Positions 1-11,619 of a DNA stretch of 64,000 bases are shown one piece after another. This DNA is from Guillardia theta CCMP2712. Its lineage: Eukaryota > Cryptophyceae > Pyrenomonadales > Geminigeraceae. Below the pieces are notes generated by a model, which did not search any database, was not told the origin of the DNA, and was given only the letters and a program-made list of their open reading frames with translations. Within the stretch, counting starts at the first letter, position 1, and each line of letters begins with the position of its first letter. The stretch is taken from the NCBI RefSeq assembly GCF_000315625.1, contig NW_005434571.1, positions 15,888 through 79,887 of the forward strand, written 5' to 3'. A program made the position numbers and the translations under genes.

Positions 1-48
1 TGAAATCCGGTTCGGAGGGCGACCGCAAACGATGATCTGTTTGGATTC

Positions 49-464
49 TCAATTCACGACATTGTTACAATCAAGGGGTTCAAGATACCTCCACCGTCTC
101 GACGACTGCTGCAGAAATAGCCTTGTCTGTTCTAAGTCAAAAACCAACCCCATCCTCCTCCTCTTCCTCCTCCTTCTCCTCCCTCCTCCCTCCTCCCTCC
201 TGCCCTCTCGTCTATCCCTCAATCTCCTCCCTCCCTGCCTTCCTCCTCTTCTTCCCTCCTCTCACCGTCTTCGAACACGCATATCCTCCTCGAGTCGCCC
301 AGAAGGAAGGTCTCCTTGGTGTTGCTGGGGTTCACGAGAGAGTATCCTCCTCGCAGGGTCTGGCGCAGAGCAAGGCCGGGGACACGAGGAGCTTGCAAGA
401 CTGTTGCGCACTGCGCACAGCTTGCCAGGAGGAGGAGGGGGGTAGCACGAAGCATCGCACGCAT
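49..464 (-). CDS. possible small secreted or plastid-targeted protein, two exons
   Basis: I do not recognise this protein. The first exon (464..266) opens with Met-Arg-Ala-Met-Leu-Arg followed by a Leu-rich stretch ending LLLLASCAQCA, a credible signal peptide, then about 50 ordinary residues. A donor reading GTGAGA follows at 265. A pyrimidine-rich stretch leads to an acceptor TTAG at about 132, and the frame then runs to a stop at 49..51. A second acceptor (CTGCAG, near 101) would give a shorter end. The phase (1) fits both choices. The intron is low complexity (GAGG-type on the coding strand). There is no conserved domain, so this could be a chance open frame; transcript data would decide. 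Confidence 0.3.
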
Positions 465-1947
465 GGTTAAGTTTTGAAAGGCCTGGTATTAGGTCATTCA
501 CGCAGCCATGGGAGGAGACAACAAACAGAAGATGACAGGAATGTGTTTGCTGCGCTAGTGCATAACGCTCCCATGACTCTGTATGTAATCATAATTCTTG
601 CAACTTGGCTAGAGTTTCAAAGATTCTCCTCATCTATCCTGATGATGCCTCGCACCTCAATGCCAATCTCTCTCCTCATCCGATCCAAAGATTGGTTGAA
701 CCTACATCTCTTGACCTTGCTTCAATCCTTTCACCTATTTCATCTTGCAAAAACAAGAAATTAAAGTTCAATCTATCTACACACTATCAGCATCGTTCTT
801 CTCCCGTACCTTCCATCTCTGCTCTGCTCTGCTTTGCTCTCCCCTCCCCTCCCCTCCCCTCTCCTCTCCTCTCCTCTCCTCTCCTCTCCTCTCCTCTCCT
901 CTCCTCCTTTCGTTGTGTCCTCCCCACAATCGTCAAGAGCATTCTTCTTATGTCCACCCACCCCACCTCCACATGTCCTGTAAAATCCACCCTACCCCTC
1001 AATATATAATTTTTGAATACTTCCGTGGAGGAGTTGTACCCCCTACTTGCATTGCTTCACCGCAATAATAATGACTATAGCTGTTTTATCTAATTGATCC
1101 ATTGGGAAAATTCAAGGGTGATGGTACTAGGCTCAACTATTAATTTCTGGTACCCCCTTAATTTAAAATGTCTGTACCCCCACCCCTCTAGTTTATCCCA
1201 ACACTCCTGCTGTCTCCTACGCCGGTTGTGGGAATGGGAACCACCCTACCCCTAGAACACCAATTTGTCAGGTCTAATGGACCCCCCATAAATCACTGTC
1301 ACCCCCATTTTGTATAAACAAGTACCCACCCAGTTGAATCCGACCCCTACCCCCACAAGTTGACCCATCTTGCGACCCACCATTGACACCCCCAGGATCC
1401 AGGAATGTCGGCGGCGGACGACGCTGTATGAGGAGGAGGAGGGTACGATGACAGAGATTGAGGGAAGGAGAGGGAGAGATCAGGGAGAGCCGGGAGCAAG
1501 GTATCGGGTGCAATCTGCATATCTTCTAGGAAGTACTCGCAATGGAATGTGATGTAAGACGATCGAAATCAAAGGAGGAAGAAGATTTCACGAGCATCGT
1601 AGCAGCTCGAGCGGAGCCATAGGATGCATGCATTATGAGGGCTTCAGGGATTTACCAAATCATTGTCTGCACATGACTGACAAGGTTTGTCTCACTGAAC
1701 TGAAGAGTTCATTCTTGCATGTCACATATTTCTCACACCGACAGTCTTGCTCGCTTTGTTCCAATCTCAACATATCTGGTGTCATATCCTCCAATCCACA
1801 ACATCTCACCCTTTCGTTGTGTGCTTTGTGCTCAAATCTCACTTGCTACTGCAAGCGTCAGAAATTTTTAGTGTAGTTCCCAGAGACAAACAATAAGAAA
1901 TTCATTTCAAGTGTAAGACCAGCCAACATCAAGCCCTTCAGTAGTTC
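465..1947. other. intergenic stretch with CTCTC array and CCCCTACC-rich tracts
   Basis: I see no convincing gene. The stretch holds a pure pentamer array at 839..907 (first CCCCT, then CTCTC units). From about 1040 to 1400 it carries scattered TACCCCC and CCACCC words, the same tract type that flanks the GC-rich islands elsewhere in the window. Open frames here have no domains and lie partly in the repeats. Confidence 0.6.
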
Positions 1948-3687
1948 TTACTCTCCCTTAATGTTGAAGACAGCCTGATAAAACACAACTCAAAACGCAA
2001 GAAGCTTCCATGGCCTGATATCCTATCCCTTCTTCCCTCCCCTCTCTTCCCTTTTTTCCCCAACCCCCACAACATTTCCTCCCCCCTCCTCTCCTTGCAG
2101 ATCCCCATCCCTTTTCCCTTCCAGATTCTTACCTGGTCGCCGAGCTCCTGTCCTTGGAGGCCATTCTCGGCTACATCCTTGAAGAACTCTCTGCAGCTAA
2201 CATCACCCCCTCTCTCAATGCAACGTTGCCTTCACCTGAGGGTGGTGGTGCCGTAGGATGGGCCAACCATGTCCTCCGTGGCGTAGTAGCGGCCGATGCG
2301 AGCGAATTCAGCCTTGTCCTTGAAGCTGCAAGGATGCAGAGTAAGGATATGAGATGAGATGAGATGAGATGAGATGAGATGAGATGAGATGAGATGAGAT
2401 GAGATGAGATGAAAAGAGTGGACGAGAGAAGCGAAGAGGAGACATGGGAGGAAGGGAGATGGGAAGGAGGAGAGACAAAGAGAGGATGAAGAGAAATCGA
2501 GAGGAGGCAAGGAGCAAAGTAACAGGAGAAGGGGGTAGGTATGGAGGACGAGAAAGAAACCAACAAGAAAAGAAACAACGAACAATTGCATCGAAAGGGA
2601 ACAGACAGAAGCACATGGAACAGAAGGTGTCGCAAGCCGAAGGAGGAGGATAAAGTCGTTCAAACCTCGGGAACAAGAAGGCAATGCCGTCAAGCAGGCC
2701 GATGATGGCGTCGAACACCGCAACAGGCACTCTGATATACTTGGGCTCAAGACCGAAGAGTTCGAACAGGATCTTTGACTGCTCCAGGGGGGTGAGAGGC
2801 TTTCCAGGGCCTCCAACGGGGAGCACTTTGTTCCATCGGGACTTGTCAGTGATGCAGTCCGCCATGACGATGGCAAGGTCAGGCTCGCTAATGGCGTTGG
2901 CCTTGCAAACTTCTCCGTCCCCGAACATGACGTAGGGGCTGCCGTTCTTGACCAAGTTCACTTGCCCGGCAAGACTCTTGAAGAAGGCGGTGGGTCGGAC
3001 GATAGAGTAGGACACGTCCTGTTGCTCCATGATATCTCCCTCCAGCTTCAGCTTCGCCCGCTGGAACTCCAACAGAGGCTTCTGCACACAGATGGCAGAC
3101 AGGAGGACGTAGTGCGACCCTCCCTGCTCCCGGAGCACGTCGAGGCAGTTCTTGCTCGCCTGGTAGTCGATGTCCCACGAGTCCTGCAGCCCTCCTGTCC
3201 TGCTCGCAAGGCAGGAGACGACAACGTCGACTTTGTCCTTGAACGCAACGCTTCTCAAAGACTCCAAGTCGGTCACGTCTCCGAAACGGACATCAGCGCC
3301 CTTGAAGTCCTTGACCACGTCGTCCATAGACTTCTTCCCTCCCACCCCGGATTTCTCGCGGGAGAAGGCGACTACCTTGTAACCCCTTGAGATCAGCTCC
3401 TTGGTCACGTATCTCCCGATGTACCCAGTGCACCCAGCCACGAGCACCCGCACATCTTCCGGCTTGGCTGTGGACAAGTCCACCTTCATCGATAGGTCCC
3501 TTGAGGACTGGGAAAATCTCACAGCCGAGGTGCGAGGAGATCTGGCCGAGTATGCCGGCTGGAAGGAGCGGGAGAAGGACTTTGAGACACTAGGAGACGT
3601 TGGGGATCGGAGAAGAGGGGAGGAGAGTTGAAAGCCATGCACAAGAGCCACAGCGGCGGTCAGCACGACCAATCTCAAGGTGGACAT
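1948..3687 (-). CDS. DVR: divinyl (proto)chlorophyllide a 8-vinyl-reductase, plastid precursor
   Basis: This enzyme reduces the 8-vinyl group of divinyl chlorophyllide or protochlorophyllide in chlorophyll synthesis in the plastid. My four-exon model is 3687..2666, 2325..2236, 2190..2133 and 1974..1948, giving 398 residues. Residues 1-18 are a signal peptide ending AVALVHG, followed by Phe, the secondary red-plastid leader type, then a Ser/Arg-rich transit segment to about 68. The Rossmann nucleotide site VLVAGCTGYIGRYV is at 81-94. Family signatures further on are FPSFKDKAEFARIGRYYATE and the C-terminal GLQGQELGDQAVF. The last three introns are 340, 45 and 158 bp. The first holds a (GATGA)n array. 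The alignment to the atypical-SDR (BciA-like) DVR family is clear to the end, so I am confident in the exon joins. Confidence 0.93.
2350..2412. repeat. (GATGA)n pentamer array inside DVR intron 1
   Basis: About 13 near-perfect copies of a five-base unit (GATGA, equivalent to TGAGA) sit in the first DVR intron, read on the plus strand. The same pentamer family, in the opposite orientation, forms the array at 52481..52536 next to the stop codon of the IQCH homologue. Confidence 0.95.
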
Positions 3688-5386
3688 GGTTCCTCGATTG
3701 CTGCGTTAACCGCAAGACCTCCTGTAAGGAAACAACGTCAGCAAAGAGCAACAGAAGAAGATTTCAAAAAAAAAAACTCAATGAACGACTACCAGCAGCA
3801 AGAAATTCAAGCGAGCTGCGAGCGCATTTCAAGGCAGCACAAAAGTGTTGGATAGGTCAATATGATGTTGATTTCTTCACATCACAGCAAGATTGTGCTC
3901 AAGAAGGTAAGGAAATCAGAGGAAGGTTAAAAAGACCGTGTGACGCTGCTACGACCCACCGCCCTCATATAAAGGAACACGAAGGGATCTTTCATCGTTC
4001 ACAAGGATCGTTCAGAAAATCTTCGGATCACCCAACAAGAAGCAACCACACATTCATCGAGAGAACACGAGAAGAAGTCTACAGCTCAACGTGCATGTGC
4101 GGGCATGGCAGCCAGCGCGATACACGCTGCGAAACCATGGCGAGGCCGCTATACATGTAACAACCCCGCGTCGGAGGGCTCTGCTTTTCCTGGTAGTTTA
4201 TGTGCTGCTGTCTTTCCGACTCCGGCGAGGCGAGCTTGACCTAACTTACTCGGCAAGTCAAGTTGGGCCCGGCCGTCCGAGGCGCGGCGCGGCAGGCGAG
4301 TCGGAGTGACCGTCTCCGAGTCGGTCACGGCTAGTGCAGTGACCGCACGCGGGGAAGGCGGCCGGCGGCCGGGTGGCCGCCCGGCCCGGCGGCGCGGCCG
4401 GACCGTCCATACCGTACCGTGCCAGGCAGGTACCGTGGGCCGGCCGGCCCCGTACCGCCGTACCGTACGGTAGTACAGTACGGTACCGTACGGGCGTACT
4501 ACGGCGTGACGCACGGTACGGTCACCCCGAGTGACTCAGCGGGCGGAGGTGGCCCCAGTGGCCCCCGGCACATGGGCCGGCAGTGAGAGTCACTGAGTCA
4601 GCCCGGCCCGCGCGCCGTATGAATTTGAACCGCCGGGCCGGCCGCATTGCCAAGTTCAAGGTTCAACCGTTCAACGGTTGCTGAGTCACGGTGGCGAACT
4701 TCCGAAGTTCCGAGTTCCGCCGGATGATTCGGTGACGAGGAGTCACGCCGCCGCCGGGCCGGGCCACCGTGGCACTGCCAGGCTGTGCAACTTGGCAATC
4801 CGATCCGACTGATCCGGCGGCGGACGGGCCGCCGGGAACTCAGCGGAACGGACTCCAACCCTGAGTGGACTCAGAGCCGTCGCAGGATCTGAGCCAGGAG
4901 CCTGTCCCACACTTAATTGAGAGTCAAGGGTCCGGCCACTGACCCCTGACTGGGGTCGGAGCCCTGTCTGCTTGACTGCCTTCAACTGTCACCGGATGAG
5001 CCTTCACTGACATTGCCAGGAATGAGTGAACTCGGAAGAATGATTGCATGATTCTGACTACTGACAGTCTGACCCACAGTGTCATGCGGCGGCTATCCTG
5101 AGGCTCTGGCCGCGGGTACTGCAAAGTCAGTCAATGACAGGAGTCTGATGCACATCAAGCTAAGTTCGTCTGCGGTCACCGACGCGGCGGCATGCAGCCG
5201 CTCGGGGTACCGCGGGTTGCTGCACCGTTCACTGAACTCGCATCGGAGAGCACTGCATTGAAACTGATCACTTATGCTATGATTGCATATTTGTTCAGAA
5301 ACTTTCAACAAGCATGTTGGGCTATCGTTTTGTTGTGTTTATTTACAATCTAGTATATGAGAGGATCCAGTATGTACATCGCGAAC
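3688..5386. other. intergenic region with GC-rich island 1
   Basis: The first 500 bases look like DVR 5' flank. From about 4255 to 4620 composition becomes extremely GC-rich, with words such as CGGCCGGGTGG and overlapping GTACCGTACGG palindromes near 4430-4500. From 4620 to about 5240 it grades into phrases such as ACTGAGTCAC, TTCCGAAGTTCC and TTGCCAAGTTCAAGG. I see no gene, and the open frames here are by-products of high GC. Confidence 0.7.
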
Positions 5387-5890
5387 TCAGAAAAAATGAA
5401 AGCCAAAAAGTCGCGTGCAAAGGCTGTCAAAGTTTCCGTTACCGTCTATCGCGCTCTTCAGCGGGCTCCTATGGCTGAACTCAAGAGCATCGAAGCTCCC
5501 TTGGCCAACGAAGTTTCCAGCACGGTTGATCGACTTGGAGTAAAGGGAGGGATCACAAAGGTACGTAGTCGACTCCATTGAGCATGTCCGTGATTCACAG
5601 GGCAGGGAACCTTCACTGCAGCTGTACATGCCAGACTGGATGTTTTTCTTCCACTCGTTGAAGCTGTCGCAGCTTGAGGTAGGAGAGAATACCTCGATGG
5701 GAGCACACATTGGCGAGGAAGGAGCAGAGATCGAAACTGTAATCACCGATGGGCAAGAGCCCCTCCTCCTGCGCATGCATTCCAAGGGGGAGGGGATTCG
5801 ATGGGAGCTGTGAGAAGAGATCAAGTCTCCCCCTCTTGGTATGATATGAGAAGTAGAATCGTTTGAAAAGCTGAAGCTAGACCTCCTCAT
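5387..5890 (-). CDS. Ser-rich orphan protein with paired GNF motifs
   Basis: This open frame of 167 residues has no family I know. It is Ser-, Arg- and Cys-rich. Its C-terminal third contains SINRAGNFVGQGS and, 27 residues on, AIDGNGNFDS. The same arrangement, SIDRFGNFVMEGS then SINSHGNFVSS with 26-residue spacing, occurs in the protein at 34604..35074. Two unlinked copies of such a spaced motif are hard to explain by chance, so I call the frame coding. An intron inside the frame (around 5560-5620) cannot be ruled out. The very end, GFHFF, is Phe-rich. The function is unknown; Ser-rich composition suggests a phosphorylated, largely disordered protein, which is inference only. Confidence 0.55.
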   Translation of the reverse strand: MRRSSFSFSNDSTSHIIPRGGDLISSHSSHRIPSPLECMRRRRGSCPSVITVSISAPSSPMCAPIEVFSPTSSCDSFNEWKKNIQSGMYSCSEGSLPCESRTCSMESTTYLCDPSLYSKSINRAGNFVGQGSFDALEFSHRSPLKSAIDGNGNFDSLCTRLFGFHFF

Positions 5891-7001
5891 TTGGGGAACT
5901 CGGGATGATGAAGGTGGGTAGAGAGGTGGAAGAGAGAAGGTTTAGGAGCGGGGGCAGCAGAACAGAAGCAACAGGAATGCACAAGGACTGCCTTGAGAGA
6001 CGAGAAGAAGTCGGAGGAGCACAGGAACGTGGGGACTGTCGTGGAAAGGTCGAAGGTTGCGATTCCTCGAGCGTCTCCTTGCAGTTATAGGGGACCAATT
6101 GACTCCTTTGACCTCTGGTCCGTGGGCCAGGCGTGCTTGTGGCTACCATTTGCTTCCACCACAATTGTGTACTGAGAATTATGCTCAATAAGCATCTTTT
6201 GGTACAATTATTGATATTGTCTAATTATTTCATTGAACCACCCATCCCTTCTCGGTTTGAGAGGCTCATGAAGGGAGGGGTCTTTTGATGGGGAAAACGT
6301 GGGGTGAAGGGGATATGGGGGTGGTTTACTCCAAAGTCTGCTCCGCTACTTTTAAGATGGAATGTTTTAAAAGAGCTCTAGAACTATATTTGTGGAGCAA
6401 AAAGGCATGTAAAACAGTTTTATGTGTCTTTTTTTTTGTCGCTCCAGTCGAAACCGCAGGCGGATTTGAAATGTAGAGTTTTAATATACTAAAAGAATAT
6501 TATGAGTAAAAATGTGTTTTTTTTGGAATGGCGTCACGGGGCACTCAAAGGTCTGACGAGGGGGGTAGTAGTCCGTGGATATAATATGAAGGAGGGGGTG
6601 GGGCGAACAGGAAAGAGATGAACACCACTGGGCAAACCGTACAAACGTACCAGTGAATGATGAAATAGGGGGTGGGTAGTACCAAGGAAGGGTACCAAGG
6701 TGAAACGACGAGGTCAGAAAAGGCGGAGACACCCAAAAGGAACCCAAGAGGTTTAAAGGTGGGTGCGAGAATCAGTAGAAATGGGGGGTGGGGTGGTGAG
6801 TGGACATGCGTTCAAGAGGTTGGCTCTTTGGGGGGATCGTACAGAAACAAAAACTCATTCTAAATTTTCTCATACAATGTTTTAGTATACTTGTGGTTAT
6901 ATAATAAGAGTTTCCAAGAGACGCTGCCCATGGTCTGGAGTAAACGGAGGAGTCAGAAAGGACAACGTTTCGCGCCACCACCGGGCGTCGCTATTGCCCT
7001 G

Positions 7002-7031
7002 GTACTGAATTTTAACTCAACCTTGAGTAAA
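7002..7031 (+). repeat. island border motif, copy 1
   Basis: The sequence reads GTACTGA, then an AT-rich core, then TTGAGTAAA. It lies at the left edge of GC-rich island 2. It matches copy 2 (7524..7553) at all but a few positions, and matches the copies at 27933 and 33709. Confidence 0.7.
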
Positions 7032-7109
7032 ATAGGGCCCTTCAAGTGACTGACAGTCTGATAAACATTATTGCCATCGGAGTCTTTTTACTCAACTTTG
7101 AAAAATGAG

Positions 7110-7690
7110 TCCGTCGGATCCGAGGCGCGGTCAAATTGAAACGAAGTTGAAACCCGCGTCGGACCGGCGCGGCTCCCGGACTCGGACGGCGCCGGGGTCC
7201 GACTCAGCCTTGACGGCCGCCGGGCCCGCAGCGCCGCCGGGCCCCCGGGGCCGCGGGCCCGGGCTGTCGAGTACGCCGTCACCGGGTCGCCAGACTCAGA
7301 GACCGGGTCCGGGAGTCCTGCCCTCCGAGTCACTCACTACGGCCGATGACGGCGTGAAAGTTTGAGTTGCAAGTCCGGTCACGAGTCCCCGGGCCCAGAG
7401 CTGACACGGATCCGATGTTCAACCGGGCAAGTTCCGACGCCCGGCCGCCGTTCGGAAGGGCCCGGGGCCCGGGGCGCCGCCTTCACTCAGCCAAATTCCG
7501 AGCGGACTCCGGCTCACTGGCCCGTACTGATTTTTAACTTCACTTTGAGTAAAGGCCCGACACACGATCGGACGGTCACGGTGTTTCAGGCCGATGCCCG
7601 GCCGGGCCCAGCGGCCCGGCCCGGCCGGGTCGCAGTTCCGTCAGTGAGTGCCGCATTGCCGCCGGGCGCCCGGGCCGGCGGAGTTTGCAA
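7110..7690. repeat. GC-rich island 2
   Basis: The composition is almost purely C and G, built of words such as CCGGGCCC, GGCGCC and GACTCGGA. It has sharp edges against AT-richer flanks and a second internal border motif at 7524. There is no believable coding content. The same vocabulary recurs in the islands near 4255, 11620, 15950, 28000, 33590, 36985, 45840 and 48900. Confidence 0.75.
7524..7553 (+). repeat. island border motif, copy 2
   Basis: GTACTGATTTTTAACTTCAC leads into TTTGAGTAAA, followed by GGCCCG. This is a close match to the motif at 7002..7031, in the same orientation, inside island 2. Confidence 0.75.
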
Positions 7691-8111
7691 TTTTAGCCCC
7701 CATGATGACAACCGTTGTAATTTTCAATTACAATGACATGAAAAGAAGTTATTTCAAAAATAACCCACCATATATTCCCCACACCCTCAAATGCGAACCC
7801 CTCAAATTGCCTTATATTACACTGCTACTACCCGGTCATTTGGGCCAGTCAAACCTGGCTACCCCTGATACAATGTGGGTACCTACCCTGTAGTTCATGG
7901 CTGTTGAGGAGATTGAGAGGAATGCTATAGATACTACCATGTGTGTAATTTCCTATTGATCCAATTAGAAAAGTTTTTTTCTTTATATGCTTCCAAGAAA
8001 ATTATTCTGGAGGACCCCACCCTCTTGCGAATACAAGAATCGACTGGATGGCCGCTTCTCCTGTATTCCCTGACGTCTGCGTGATCAGCAACTTTAGCTC
8101 CTCCTCCCGCG

Positions 8112-8112
8112 T

Positions 8113-8171
<59 letters not shown>
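8112..8171. repeat. (CTCCTG)n hexamer array
   Basis: About ten tandem CTCCTG units. The same hexamer forms the array at 30592..30667 inside an intron of the SH2-domain gene. Confidence 0.95.
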
Positions 8172-8177
<6 letters not shown>

Positions 8178-9049
8178 ACTCCTTCTCCTTCTCCTTCTCC
8201 TGATACACCTCATCTTCTTAACCCTCCTCCTCCTCCTCCTCCTCCTCTTCCCTTCTCCTCTTTTAGCTGATCGATTCACTTCTCACCTTGCCAACGTCTT
8301 CTTTTGGAACTCTGGTTTCTCGTTCTCCTATCTTCTTTCTGGTGTTGTATTTCACTCGATTATCTCCTTTCCTTTCTTCCTGGCGTCCGGAATATTATCC
8401 TTCAATATTTCTAAAGACTTTTCTTCACCAGTACCTATCGGCTAGAACAAGCAGCTCGTTCCTCTTCCTCAGCATAAGAATCTATCTTCAATTGACCCCT
8501 GACATAGAAAACGACAGCAGCACTCAAAAGTAATCCCATCTAGTACGATGGAGCGTGAGCATATCACAGATCTCATCTCAATTACGGAGAGTGGATGGTC
8601 TTTTGTGCAGAACGTCAGGAAGAGATGGACAGTGAGGAAACCGCCGTCATTTAGATACATGTGCTGTTCGAACCGATCCTGCGCACGCTACGAGGATCGA
8701 TGCAGGAGCAATCTGAGACGAGCGGTCAAGAAATGCAAGAACTCGCCTTATAGCCAACTCGGAACTGATGTCATCTACCAACCTGCTCTGTTGGGTCTGA
8801 TACTTGTAAATAGCATTTGGCTGGGTATAGCTTGTTTCATGTCTTCGTGTACACGGGAGTGATTGAAACCAGTTATCAGTAATCTCTACAATCTATCTAC
8901 ATGATTCTTGTTCTTCTTGCTATTCTTCACCCTCCCTATTTCTCATTCAGCGGTTTGCTGTTCGTCCCGATAGTTATGCTCATCCTCGTCGTCTTGAATC
9001 GTCTTGAATATCGTTATACCATTCACTTTCATTCCCATTCAACTTTCAT

Positions 9050-9999
9050 TCACATCCAATTGTTTTTCGCAAGCCGCTCAAGCTTCAGTTCCACCAGACA
9101 GATCGATCGAACTCCCTCCGTCACCTGCAGCTGTATGAGACAAGAAGCGGTCTCATCGTTTGTCCATCACCTCAGATACTGCGTGGTCAACCTTGGGAGT
9201 GCTGTAGATAACGGCGTCCCCGCTCTCAAGATTGATGTCTGTTGGATCGCTTGTGGGATGGAACTGAATGATGCCCATCAGCTCATTGCAGGCGAGCGAG
9301 CAGGCATGCATGAGAGCGGACCTGAAGAACTCCTCCTTCGAAGTCTTTACCGGGCTCCGAAATCATCATGATGGTGTTGAAGTGGCTAGTAGGATCATCA
9401 CGGTGCCATGGGCAGGAGGTCCCCTTGCGGTAGGTGACGTAGCGGATGTCTTGAGCAAAGTTGACGTTGTCAAGTTCTTCCTGGCACAGCCCGATCAGTC
9501 TGCCGAAGCTGTTCTTCTGTGCGATGATGCGGGAGAAGACGCCTGGGAATTGCTTCTTGAAAGGGTCAGGGCACCCGTAGAGCTGGCACACCGTGGGTTC
9601 CGATTCACTTGATGGATGATTTGTGTTGCGTGCAGGTTGTGGAAGTTTGCAAACCAAACAGATTGGATTACTTTCAGGAAACAGCCTGCAGTAGAGGGAG
9701 GTTTGCAATGAATTCGCTTACCTGTAGTTCTCGTTGTTGTTGAGGTCCTCCCCGTCAAAACTTGTTCTCTTGATCTCGGGAACTGTCCTTTCGACAAACC
9801 ATTTTTTCAATTGCTGCACCTCATTGGCTGAGAGGAAGTTCTTCACAACTGCGTATGCAAGAGGAACGTGATCTTGGGCGTCCTTGTAGCAGGTGTTTGG
9901 CTGAATGATGTCGTTACTGACATACGCAGATCCTGACCGGCTCTCCTTGTCAGCTTCTCCTTTAAAGGTGTAATTCCCCGCTAGCTTGAACGACATCAC
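9050..9999 (-). CDS. 2-oxoglutarate/Fe(II)-dependent oxygenase (prolyl-4-hydroxylase fold)
   Basis: This is a four-exon model: 9999..9722, 9685..9322, 9263..9171 and 9124..9050, giving 269 residues. Introns are 36, 58 and 46 bp. The catalytic core is visible across the joins. The HxD iron ligands lie in PWHRDDPTSHFNTIMM. A glycine-rich turn DFEGGVLQFHP follows, then GDAVIYSTPKVDHAVSE with the distal iron His. Then VTEGVR supplies the Arg that binds 2-oxoglutarate. This is the double-stranded beta-helix family that oxidises protein or small-molecule substrates using 2-oxoglutarate and O2; the substrate is not predictable here. The start is uncertain: the frame is open upstream to an acceptor-like TTTTCAG near 10010, so a further 5' exon is possible. 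I see no targeting signal on the called start. Confidence 0.8.
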
Positions 10000-10989
10000 A
10001 AAGTTGCTGCCCTGAAAACATAAAGGTCAGGTCTTTTGTATCTTTTGATCATTATTTGGGGCTGTTTTCAAATGTTTACCCCATTCGAGACGATATCCTA
10101 TCTAGCGACAAGAATATACATGTGCGAATGACATGAAACAAGCATATACGTGTGCGCATGACATGAAAAACAGCCAACAAGCACAAACATCATACTTTGC
10201 CATATCTTTGCAGTATTCTCAACTCTCGCTAGCTAGGAAACTTGAAATGAGAATCATCATAATTTGATCAGAACAACATCCTTGACACAAATAGCGTGCT
10301 GCTGATTGTGGAAAGGATTGATCATGGTAAATGATTGAAGATTCTGTGAAGCATATCATCATCATCATCATCATCATTCATATTGGTACTAAACTTGTCT
10401 TCTTTCCCGTTTTACTCCCCGCCACCTTTTTGTCCTCTTTAATCCCTCTGTCATCGTAATCCTCCAAACCATATCCGACACTATCAATCGTCGGCGCGGT
10501 CTACATAGTAATAATCATCATAACCATCCCCATCCATATCAGTTCCGATGTCAGCCTCATTCTTGTGCGTTTGATCCAAATCATTATCTTCAATGATGGT
10601 ATTTATACCATCATTTGCCATCATCCAATACACAAAGCTATCATTTGCCACAGCTCCTATCATTATTGTTGTTTTCCCCATCACTTTCATCGCAGGTTTC
10701 ATCTCATCACTGTCATCCACCATATCATTGTTATACAACACGCATCTGTTACAAATGACAAGACAATATTCGACCGATTCTCTGCATCGTCATCGCCATC
10801 GCCAGCATCCATTCCTTTTCCAACCCCCTTCCTCCATTTCTCCCTCTCTCTCTCCCTCCCTTCCTCCCTCCCTCCCTCCTTTCTTCCCTTTATTTATTGT
10901 CTTTCTGACACCTATCATCGTATTAACAGAAATCTTGTTATAATTGTCATCCCTATCACCTCCATCATCAACATCTCCGTCGTCTTGAT

Positions 10990-11545
10990 CGAAATCGGCA
11001 TTATCGTCCTGATGACCATGATCATCATCATCATCATCAAAATCATCATCATCGTCAACAACAACAGCAGCAACAACAACAACAACATCAACAACAACAT
11101 CATGATCATGATCATTATCATCATCATCGTCATCAACATCATCACCATCATCATCATGAACAACAAAATCAACACCACATCAACACCTACTACACCAACA
11201 ATTAAAACTACATCATCAACATCAACATCAACATCAACATCAACATCAACATCAACATCAACATCAACATCAGCAACTTCACCTATAGCTACTACATCAA
11301 CTACCACAACAATCACATCTTTCACTTCAACTTCAACTACTACTACATCAACTACAACTACCGCTACAACTGCATTTACAACTACAACTACATTTACAAC
11401 TACAACTACAACTACATTTACAACTACAACTACAACTACAACTGCATTTACAACCACAACCACAACCACAACTGCATTGACAACTACTACTGCATTTACA
11501 ACTACAACTACAACTACAACTGCATTTACAACTGCATCTACGTAG
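10990..11545. repeat. compound trinucleotide/hexanucleotide microsatellite
   Basis: Runs of CATCAT, AACAAC, ATCAAC (11216..11270) and ACAACT/ACTACA-like units (about 11330-11540) follow one another. Translation gives Thr-, Ser-, Val- or Cys-rich artefacts in different frames. Confidence 0.9.
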
Positions 11546-11619
11546 TATCACAGCAACAGCACATTCGCCATGACCGACATGTAAACATGTTTACGCATGC
11601 GGCCTCTGGCTAGCTAGTT

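Larger units (their letters stand above)
5891..9049. other. intergenic region with GGGGTAG tract, GC-rich island 2 and a hexamer array
   Basis: From 6255 to 6850 the plus strand is rich in GGGGTGG and GGGTAGT words. Island 2 (about 7110-7690) is dominated by CCGGGCCC words and carries two copies of the shared border motif, at 7002..7031 and 7524..7553, plus a partial inverted copy near 7083..7105. CCACCC and CTACCC words follow (7740-7890). A (CTCCTG)n array lies at 8112..8171. An open frame at 8548..8862 (104 residues, Cys/Arg-rich middle, one possible membrane segment at the end) has no recognisable domain, and I do not call it a gene. Confidence 0.6.

Noticed and set aside
8112-8171. CRISPR-like regular repeats
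   Set aside because: Units are contiguous hexamers without spacers. The genome is eukaryotic with spliced genes.
8548-8862. 104-residue frame with Cys/Arg-rich middle
   Set aside because: There is no recognisable domain, no paralogue in the window, and no clear splice partners. I could not support it as a gene.
10565-11545. Long open frames of 326 and 184 residues on opposite strands
   Set aside because: They translate trinucleotide and hexanucleotide repeats (poly-Ile/Thr on one strand, poly-Val/Asp on the other). There is no domain and no codon structure.
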